DNA of 12,221 nt from NCBI GenBank assembly GCA_002309575.1, contig DBXP01000032.1:26774-38994 (forward strand). Reading direction: 5' to 3'. This DNA comes from a bacterium UBP6_UBA1209. GTDB lineage: Bacteria; UBP6; UBA1177. Shown piece by piece: positions 7,842 to 12,221 of this stretch; positions within the stretch are counted from its first letter, which is position 1, and each line of letters begins with the position of its first letter. The notes beneath the pieces were generated by a model. That model was not told where the DNA came from. It saw nothing but the letters and a program-made list of their open reading frames with translations, and made no database searches. A program made the translations under genes and the position numbers.

Positions 7842-8454
7842 CCGGCTCCTTAGCCTCGTAGAAAAGCTTGTAACCCTTAGTAAATTCAAGAAGTTGCTCT
7901 CGCAGATGTTTGTTTGCTTCTCCGATATTCACAAGCATTCTTTTTATGTCGCGGCTTTCGGATGACATCGATTCAGCCCACTCGTTGTGCATCTTTTTGA
8001 GATTGCTGACAGCCGTCGTGATGTAGAGCAGCTTCGAATAGCCGCTTCCGTAGATTTTATCGATAAACTCTGCGAAATTTGCAGATTCCCTGCGCTTTTT
8101 GATGAGATCTTTCTTCTCTGCGGCGATGAGCTCGTCGACACTTTCGGGAGAGGCAAAGACAATATCGGCGCAGACATCGCGGAGCCTCTCCTGAAGATAG
8201 CCTAGCAGATATACTGCATCGGAAAATAGGTTTACCGAGGTGTTTTTGTGCTCGACAGCCTGGCGTCTTATCCCCTCCATGGAATCGGCAAGCGCCTTGT
8301 TTTTCTTCGACAGTTCGCCGCATTCATGCTTCGCCGAGGCAAGCAGTAGAAGAGCCTGGTTGCGGAGCTGCAGCTCGATTTCGCGATCCTCCTCCGCAAA
8401 AAGAGCGGAAAAAGCAAAGACAACAAGCAGCAATGCCGCGATCCGGCGGTTCAT
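7831..8454 (-). CDS. Small exported helical protein of unknown function
   Basis: A 207-residue protein I do not recognise. It starts with a clear signal peptide (MNRRIAALLLVVFAFSALFA, cleavage expected after about residue 20) with no lipobox, so it should be periplasmic. The mature part is highly charged and almost entirely helix-forming: a long Leu-rich amphipathic stretch (about 25-100), DELIAAEKKDLIKKRRESA in the middle and a helical C-terminal half. Only two cysteines are seen in the mature part (ECGEL and DVCAD). Translation is supported by GAGGAGG 5 bases before the ATG. The gene follows the ASST-like lipoprotein gene by 14 bases on the same strand and is the third gene of that operon, so it may work with the lipoprotein. 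Its 3' end overlaps tilS by 11 bases, tail to tail. Function unknown. Confidence 0.8.
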   Translation of the reverse strand: MNRRIAALLLVVFAFSALFAEEDREIELQLRNQALLLLASAKHECGELSKKNKALADSMEGIRRQAVEHKNTSVNLFSDAVYLLGYLQERLRDVCADIVFASPESVDELIAAEKKDLIKKRRESANFAEFIDKIYGSGYSKLLYITTAVSNLKKMHNEWAESMSSESRDIKRMLVNIGEANKHLREQLLEFTKGYKLFYEAKEPVRK

Positions 8455-8468
8455 CTGGACCTCCTCAT

Positions 8469-10352
8469 CTATTTTCTGACTCTCGCCGAAATCTGGAATC
8501 TGTACGAACGATAGATGGAGAACTCGTTGACCGGGAACTCGTCATCGATGTATCTGTCGAATGTCAGGCGGTTTTTCTCCGAATTATCCGCTGGATCGAC
8601 CTCGACGACAAATGCTCCGACAGGACCGTCGGCATACTGGGAGCGGAACATCTCAGGGATAAACGAAGAACCTATCGATCCGGAAGTTACAAGGCGGTTG
8701 CCGTTTTCGAGCTCCAGTGCGCTGCTGACGATAAGGCTCATAGCGTACCACATCGGATCGCTTTCAAGCTTGTATTCCCAGATCTGCTGGATCGTTCCGC
8801 CGTAGCCGTCCTTGTCCGGCACGATCTTGTACTCGACGACGCGGCTGTAGTGATTCTGCGAAATCGGCGGGAAACCGAAGTTGCGGGCAAGACCGTTGTC
8901 GAACATCATCAGGTTTCCGTTTTTCAGGATCGTCGGGTTGTGACCTCTGAACGGCCATGCAAAATCATCAGTTGCCGCGAAACCGTTCACGACATCTATA
9001 TCGGTGATCTCATTTCCGTTTTTATCCAGAGGAGTCAGAAAGAACTCGGCATACCTGAACTCAAACGGCGAATAGACCTCGTAAGGGATCCCGTTTATAG
9101 GAGCACGCTCGTTGACATATTTTTCACCAGCAGTGGTTTTGCCGTCAACAGTCTGATAGTAGTCTCCGACCCATGTCAGCATATTGTCCGGGTCATATTT
9201 TTCGGTGAAAGAGTCGCTTTTTCCGTCCTTGTCGGCATCGTCGATCAAACCGAAAAGGTGCGGTGCCAGATACCATTTCAGGTATTTTTTGTGGGTGATC
9301 TTCGCGATCCCGGCAGTCTGCGACGAAACGATCAGAGTATCATCGCTCGGGTCATAGAAGATCGCGTTGTGGTGGATCGGGTTGTTGGTCTGGCCCGGGA
9401 TCTCGGGGCTTGTCATCATCATATCCATAAAGAGATCCGCGACATCCGGGAATGTGTCGTTCAGGTTCCACGAACCGCGAAGTGATCCGTCAGAAGCGTT
9501 TATCTCGATAATGTGATCCTCGATGTAGTCGCTTCCTGCCTTGTCGACACCGACGAGATAGTTGCCGTCGGAGGTGAAGGTCACCTCGTGATGGACCTTT
9601 TTGTAGCCGAGCGGAGAGACATCGACCGTATCGAGCGGATATCCCATGAAATCGTAGTGGTCGATGTGCGTCTCGTTTTCGCCGCCGCCGCAGTAGAATG
9701 TGTCGCCGCTGATCACGATCGGGAAGCAGACAGGCGAAAAGAGGTCGGTAAACCAGCGGACCCTGCCGTACTCATCGACCGCGATGCCGTTCATCTCAGT
9801 CCTGGACCGCGGAGTGCGGAGCCAGTTTACGAGCGTCCAGCCGCTTTCGATCTTTCCGCTCATGGTGATCTTCGGGAAATCCTTCGGCAGCTCTGCAGTT
9901 TTTATCTTTACGAGCCGCTCTTCGATCTCCTCCCCTTCCGCATCATAAGCCTTCAAAACCACTTCGTTTTTAGTTCCGGCAAAGAGACCGAGGATCGGGA
10001 TCTCGTAATTTTCGGCATCTTCGCCAGTCTCGTATTCACGGACAAAATCAGACTTGTCGGGATCGATATCCTTGACCGCGACCGAAACCCTGGCGACCCC
10101 TTCCGCCTTCATTGAGATCGAGGCGCTCAGAGGAATGTTGCCCGACGGATTCAGCCTGGGCGCTCCGAAAATCGAGCCGGCTGGGATATCGTCGTAATCC
10201 TCGTCATCAGTCTCGTCTCCGTCACTTCGGGAGCTGTCTTCATCGGAAACAGGAGTTGGATCCTCGTCCGGACCGGTCTTTCCGGAACCGCCGCACGCCG
10301 AGCAGAAAAACATGAGCCCCAGCAGCGACAGCAAAGCAATAGAACGCTTCAT
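8469..10352 (-). CDS. Arylsulfotransferase-like (ASST) beta-propeller lipoprotein
   Basis: A 627-residue predicted surface or periplasmic lipoprotein. The signal peptide ends CSAC with Cys20 lipidated, followed by GG and an Asp/Glu/Ser-rich flexible linker (about 28-55). The rest resembles the bacterial arylsulfate sulfotransferase family, PAPS-independent enzymes that pass sulfate from one phenol to another through a sulfo-histidine. A small beta domain (about 60-155) precedes propeller blades with repeated NGN.L and D..DG turns. Active-site-like segments are VHHEVTFTSDGNYLVG (His254/255), NPIHHNAIFYDPSDDT (His327, Asn329) and RGHNPTILKNGNLMMFDNG (His471, the likely nucleophile). By spacing from the HxN motif, the residue matching Arg374 of E. 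coli AssT is Gln345 (VSSQTAG). Apart from Cys17 and Cys20 the only cysteines are Cys209 and Cys221, which could form a disulfide. DADKDG (372-377) looks like a calcium loop. AGGAG, overlapping the stop of the upstream FKBP gene, lies 6 bases before the ATG. Family moderately sure, activity not. Confidence 0.78.
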   Translation of the reverse strand: MKRSIALLSLLGLMFFCSACGGSGKTGPDEDPTPVSDEDSSRSDGDETDDEDYDDIPAGSIFGAPRLNPSGNIPLSASISMKAEGVARVSVAVKDIDPDKSDFVREYETGEDAENYEIPILGLFAGTKNEVVLKAYDAEGEEIEERLVKIKTAELPKDFPKITMSGKIESGWTLVNWLRTPRSRTEMNGIAVDEYGRVRWFTDLFSPVCFPIVISGDTFYCGGGENETHIDHYDFMGYPLDTVDVSPLGYKKVHHEVTFTSDGNYLVGVDKAGSDYIEDHIIEINASDGSLRGSWNLNDTFPDVADLFMDMMMTSPEIPGQTNNPIHHNAIFYDPSDDTLIVSSQTAGIAKITHKKYLKWYLAPHLFGLIDDADKDGKSDSFTEKYDPDNMLTWVGDYYQTVDGKTTAGEKYVNERAPINGIPYEVYSPFEFRYAEFFLTPLDKNGNEITDIDVVNGFAATDDFAWPFRGHNPTILKNGNLMMFDNGLARNFGFPPISQNHYSRVVEYKIVPDKDGYGGTIQQIWEYKLESDPMWYAMSLIVSSALELENGNRLVTSGSIGSSFIPEMFRSQYADGPVGAFVVEVDPADNSEKNRLTFDRYIDDEFPVNEFSIYRSYRFQISARVRK

Positions 10353-10361
10353 ATCCCGCTC

Positions 10362-10946
10362 CTAGTGGTGATGTCCGCAACCGCAGCCGCAGCCATGGTT
10401 TCCGCCGTCGTGACCCTCGTCACAGTCGCAGTCGTCGTCGCAGTCACAATCTCCGCCGCAGTCACAGTCGTCGTCTTCGCACCCGCATCCGCAGTGATGA
10501 TGAAATTCCGGGACCTCGACACCCGTAGCGACCAGTTCGAGATCGAATGTCAGCGTTTTGCCGGCAAGCTCGTGGTTTGCGTCAAGCGTGATGGTGTCGC
10601 CTTCGATCTGCTTTACGACTACCGGATAGACATCGCCCTCTGAGGACTGCATGTTGAACATCGATCCGACCTTGATATCGGCACCAGCCGGGAACTCAGC
10701 GCGCCCGAAACTGAAAACGAAATTGTCATCATACTCGCCGTAAGCCTTCTCTGGAGGAATGACGACTCTCTTTTTGTCGCCGACCTCCATCCCGAGAACA
10801 GCCTCGTCGAAACCGTCGATGACCATCTTCGCACCGACCTCGAACTTTATCGGCTCGCCTGACTCGTATGACGAATCAAAAAGCTCGTTTTCGTTAAGCC
10901 AGCCTTTGTAGTGAACTGCGATTTTGTCGCCCTTTTTTACTGCCAT
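10362..10946 (-). CDS. FKBP-type peptidyl-prolyl isomerase, SlyD-like, with metal-binding Cys/His/Asp tail
   Basis: A 194-residue cytoplasmic prolyl cis-trans isomerase and chaperone of the SlyD type; no signal peptide is seen. The FKBP half begins MAVKKGDKIAVHYKG and includes LFDSSYESGEPIKFEVGA and VIDGFDEAVLGMEVGDKKR. The IF (insert-in-flap) chaperone domain lies in the middle (about 65-125, IPPEKAYGEYDD). Residues 126-140 (ELAGKTLTFDLELV) return to the FKBP fold. From 149 to the end the tail holds 12 Cys (152, 154, 156, 161, 163, 167, 169, 173, 175, 186, 188, 190) and 8 His, with many Asp and Gly. E. coli SlyD has a comparable His/Cys/Asp-rich tail that binds nickel. Here the Cys-Xaa-Cys repeats dominate. 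GGGAG lies 6 bases before the ATG. It is the first gene of a three-gene operon; ASST follows after 9 bases. The symbol slyD is withheld because the operon context is foreign to that gene. Confidence 0.92.
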   Translation of the reverse strand: MAVKKGDKIAVHYKGWLNENELFDSSYESGEPIKFEVGAKMVIDGFDEAVLGMEVGDKKRVVIPPEKAYGEYDDNFVFSFGRAEFPAGADIKVGSMFNMQSSEGDVYPVVVKQIEGDTITLDANHELAGKTLTFDLELVATGVEVPEFHHHCGCGCEDDDCDCGGDCDCDDDCDCDEGHDGGNHGCGCGCGHHH

Positions 10947-10986
10947 AGAAATCTCCCTAATTCAAAATGACTAAAAATAACCCGAT

Positions 10987-10992
10987 ATTGTA
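10987..10992 (-). promoter_or_regulatory. Putative -10 element of the FKBP-ASST operon
   Basis: On the minus strand, TACAAT (five of six matches to TATAAT) lies 41 bases before the FKBP start codon, within an AT-rich stretch. No good -35 hexamer is seen at 15-18 bases upstream, where the sequence is only T-rich, so the call is tentative. It would drive all three genes down to 7831. Confidence 0.33.
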
Positions 10993-11015
10993 CCTAAAAA
11001 CAAAATTAAATAAAC

Positions 11016-11033
11016 CTAAACCGGAACCTTTAT
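11016..11033. repeat. Direct repeat copy 1, matching the moxR 3' end
   Basis: These 18 bases (CTAAACCGGAACCTTTAT) match 11586-11603 with one mismatch. Copy 2 is the reverse complement of the last codons of the MoxR gene (IKVPV, stop). Read on the minus strand, copy 1 can also spell IKVPV followed by TAG, without a gene upstream of it. It may be a duplicated gene end or a target-site-like boundary of the segment between the two copies. Confidence 0.6.
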
Positions 11034-11060
11034 CCCAACAAAACGCCAAGATCCGGTTTA
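11017..11060. repeat. Inverted repeat, 9-base arms
   Basis: TAAACCGGA at 11017-11025 is the exact reverse complement of TCCGGTTTA at 11052-11060, with 26 bases between. The loop is long and no T-run follows, so it is a poor terminator. The left arm lies within direct-repeat copy 1. It could be a protein-binding site or the scar of a mobile element. Confidence 0.4.
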
Positions 11061-11087
11061 TGCTGGGCTAAATAATCCGATTTGCTC

Positions 11088-11115
11088 TTGTCTTTTTTCA
11101 AAAATCCAATAAAAT
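11088..11115 (+). promoter_or_regulatory. Putative promoter of the EGF-like gene
   Basis: TTGTCT (11088-11093) and TAAAAT (11110-11115, five of six matches) are separated by 16 bases and lie about 50 bases before the ATG at 11166. It is read by eye only. Confidence 0.33.
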
Positions 11116-11153
11116 CCGCTGTTTGTTGATGTCGCTTGGAGACAACCATGAAA

Positions 11154-11168
11154 AAGGAGGCGGCCATG
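11154..11168 (+). promoter_or_regulatory. Strong ribosome binding site choosing ATG at 11166
   Basis: AAGGAGG at 11154-11160 is 5 bases before the ATG at 11166. This is why the gene is started there, directly at the signal peptide, and not at the in-frame ATG at 11136, which has no Shine-Dalgarno sequence and would add a non-signal extension. Confidence 0.75.
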
Positions 11169-11342
11169 AAAAAAATGTTTTTGTTTTCAACCGTACTGTT
11201 TTCTTTTGTTTCACTGTATGCCGGATGGGGTGCCGATCTATGCGACGATGTCACCTGTTCGGGTCACGGCGAATGTCAGGAAGACGATGAAGATGAATGG
11301 TGCGTATGCGATGAAGGATATATTGCCGACGGCCTGATGTAA
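11166..11342 (+). pseudogene. Exported EGF-like domain protein, 3' truncated
   Basis: A 58-codon frame with a clear signal peptide (MKKMFLFSTVLFSFVSLYAG) and then the beginning of an EGF-like domain: Cys26, 31, 37, 46 and 48 in the pattern CDDVTCSGHGEC...WCVCDEGY. EGF modules of this bacterial type normally continue as GYxxxGLxC, and here the stop falls just before the sixth cysteine. The bases right after the break encode, on the other strand, an IS3-family transposase fragment. The natural reading is that a longer secreted EGF-containing gene lost its 3' part through rearrangement with an insertion sequence. The translation start is well formed, so a short peptide may still be made, but a domain with five of six cysteines is unlikely to fold normally. 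An intact small secreted protein is the less likely alternative. Confidence 0.65.
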
Positions 11343-11488
11343 GTTATATCCGTGCTCCAAACCTGATTGACATGCGTTATCTCGACATTTCTCAATAAAT
11401 ACGGGTACTTTTTGTTCTGCTTGTTCGGCTTCGAAAGGCTCGGTTTCGGATGTATCGCATGGATATTAAGACTGTCCATCAGCGACTT
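11336..11488 (-). mobile_element. IS3-family transposase (OrfB) internal fragment
   Basis: On the minus strand the frame reads LMDSLNIHAIHPKPSLSKPN, then KKYPYLLRNVEITHVNQ and VWSTDITYIR. This matches the part of IS3/IS150-group OrfB where the linker ends and the catalytic domain begins. The Asp in STDITYI is the first acid of the DDE triad. The match breaks off on both sides: to the left it runs into the EGF-like gene, and to the right an in-frame TAA and unrelated sequence follow. About 50 codons remain of an expected 270-300. No terminal inverted repeats or target-site duplication of an IS3 element are present, so this is a dead internal remnant, boundaries accurate to about 10 bases. Confidence 0.85.
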
Positions 11489-11585
11489 TTATATTTTGCA
11501 ATATATGAAGAATTTGTGCACAGAAAACGAATCAAAAAAGAAGTAGAAAAAATTTTGGAAGAAATGGGGTGAAAGAGATTCCCCG
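11489..11585. other. Short gene-poor spacer between the IS remnant and moxR
   Basis: No gene is recognised here. A + strand frame open from ATG 11450 to TGA 11570-11572 (40 codons, Lys/Glu-rich end) covers much of it. Its first part is antisense to the transposase fragment and it has no ribosome binding site. CCCG (11582-11585) and CGGG (11592-11595) could form a weak 4-base hairpin at the end of moxR on the minus strand. Confidence 0.4.
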
Positions 11586-11603
11586 CTAAACCGGGACCTT
11601 TAT
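11586..11603. repeat. Direct repeat copy 2, at the moxR 3' end
   Basis: CTAAACCGGGACCTTTAT is the reverse complement of the last codons of the MoxR gene including its TAG stop. It matches 11016-11033 at 17 of 18 positions in the same orientation, 570 bases apart. The EGF-like and IS3 remnants lie between the copies. Confidence 0.6.
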
Positions 11604-12221
11604 GTTCTCCAGAATAGACAAAACGACGGTTTCACGTGAAACGGAATTTGAAAACGAGATGTTGTCGAGAATCAGACGGTGCGATATGACATCGACCGCG
11701 CTGCACAGGATGTCGTCCGGGATGACGAAGTCCCTGCCATCGAAGGCCGCGTTGACCTGAGCGATCTTCATAAGGCTCAGAGAGGCTCTGGGGCTCGCTC
11801 CGACCTTGATCCCGTCAGTTTTTCGGGTCGCACCGACGATCTGGACGATGAAGTACTGGAGCTCTTCGCTGACGGTGATCCGCTCGATCTCGTCAATCGC
11901 CTCCACGACCTTTTCATGCGTCACGACAGGTTTCAGGTTTTCAAGCCCCTTCACAAAGCCATGCTCCTTCAAAATTTCGATCTCGGCCTCCGGCGCGACA
12001 TACCCCATCGAGAGCTTCATCGAAAAACGGTCCATCTGGGACTCCGGCAGGGAGTAGGTGCCCCTCGACTCTACGTTGTTCTGCGTGGCGATGACGAAAA
12101 AGGGTTTCTCGAGCGCGAACTGACCGGCATCGGTGCTGACCTGAGCTTCGCCCATCGCCTCGAGCATCGCAGACTGGGTCCTCGGAGAGGCGCGGTTTAT
12201 CTCGTCGGCAAGGATGATGTT
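11586..12221 (-). CDS. MoxR-family AAA+ ATPase (partial, N-terminus beyond window)
   Basis: The C-terminal 211 residues of a MoxR-type AAA+ ATPase; the frame stays open to the window edge, and the Walker A part is missing. The visible sequence starts at Walker B (NIILADEINRASPRTQSAML). Sensor 1 is FFVIATQNNVESRGTYSLPE, where Asn replaces the Pro common in ATQNP, and the arginine-finger region is SQMDRF. The lid domain has VGASPRASLSLMK and the end FVIPDDILCSAVDVISHRLIL. MoxR proteins act as cytoplasmic chaperone-like ATPases, usually next to genes for DUF58 and von Willebrand factor A proteins. Those would have to lie beyond the edge, because downstream (leftwards) only the scarred EGF/IS region follows. 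The last 18 bases are repeated at 11016-11033. Confidence 0.95.
   Translation of the reverse strand, partial: NIILADEINRASPRTQSAMLEAMGEAQVSTDAGQFALEKPFFVIATQNNVESRGTYSLPESQMDRFSMKLSMGYVAPEAEIEILKEHGFVKGLENLKPVVTHEKVVEAIDEIERITVSEELQYFIVQIVGATRKTDGIKVGASPRASLSLMKIAQVNAAFDGRDFVIPDDILCSAVDVISHRLILDNISFSNSVSRETVVLSILENIKVPV

Noticed and set aside
8433..9485. Long + strand open frame (350 codons) antisense to the ASST-like gene
   Set aside because: It lies in the shadow of a gene with clear motifs, its translation is full of Val, Arg and Asp without a recognisable fold, and it has no ribosome binding site.
9513..10115. Second + strand open frame (200 codons) antisense to the ASST-like gene
   Set aside because: Same reasons: a shadow of the codon pattern of the real gene, without motifs or start signal.
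10365..10500. Low-complexity GCA/GTC-rich stretch as a DNA repeat array or CRISPR
   Set aside because: It is the coding sequence of the Cys/His/Asp tail; the repetition follows codons for CXC units and there are no equal-length repeats with unique spacers.
11136..11165. Upstream ATG at 11136 as the start of the EGF-like gene
   Set aside because: It adds a charged extension before the signal peptide, and the AAGGAGG sequence lies inside that extension, correctly placed for the ATG at 11166.
11030..11254. Minus-strand frame overlapping the EGF-like signal peptide
   Set aside because: It runs antisense through the signal peptide of a gene with a strong ribosome binding site and has none itself. 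Its end falls near the moxR-like repeat but in a different reading frame from IKVPV.

Overview
The window reads as chromosomal DNA of a Gram-negative bacterium with a GC content near 50%. The evidence is lipoprotein and signal-peptide genes, strong AGGAGG-type ribosome binding sites, a CCA-encoding tRNA, and the housekeeping genes glyA, nrdR and tilS. The Asp/Glu-rich linker after the lipobox of the large sulfotransferase-like lipoprotein, together with a secreted EGF-like fragment, recalls deltaproteobacterial/Myxococcota-type genomes. That placement is an inference from style and not a phylogenetic result.

Layout. The left edge holds the last 25 bases of a tRNA gene, then a short-form malic enzyme on the + strand (61-1326). 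Its stop codon abuts that of a convergent pair of minus-strand glycosyltransferase genes: a very AT-rich, multi-membrane-span GT-C-type enzyme (2601-3890) and downstream of it a cytoplasmic GT4-type enzyme with a TTG start (1327-2562). A 164-base divergent spacer separates these from a tight + strand cluster: glyA (4055-5347), nrdR (5363-5824), a lipoprotein with coiled coil and TPR-like repeats resembling CpoB/YbgF (5845-6804), and tilS (6810-7841). The cluster links one-carbon metabolism, control of ribonucleotide reductase, an envelope protein and tRNA-Ile2 modification. The tilS 3' end overlaps by 11 bases the 3' end of a second convergent operon.

That minus-strand operon (10946 down to 7831) is the most unusual part. 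It has three closely packed genes: a SlyD-like FKBP prolyl isomerase with a tail of 12 Cys and 8 His; a 627-residue arylsulfotransferase-like (ASST) lipoprotein that keeps the active-site histidines but appears to have Gln in place of the active-site Arg; and a small exported helical protein of unknown function.

The right end (10947-11585) is a scarred region. It has a short exported EGF-like gene lacking its last cysteine, joined directly to an internal fragment of an IS3-family transposase on the opposite strand. The region is bounded by an 18-base imperfect direct repeat, one copy of which is the 3' end of the last gene. That gene is a MoxR-family AAA+ ATPase on the minus strand, cut by the window edge.

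All calls come from reading the sequence and from knowledge of the families; no database search was run.
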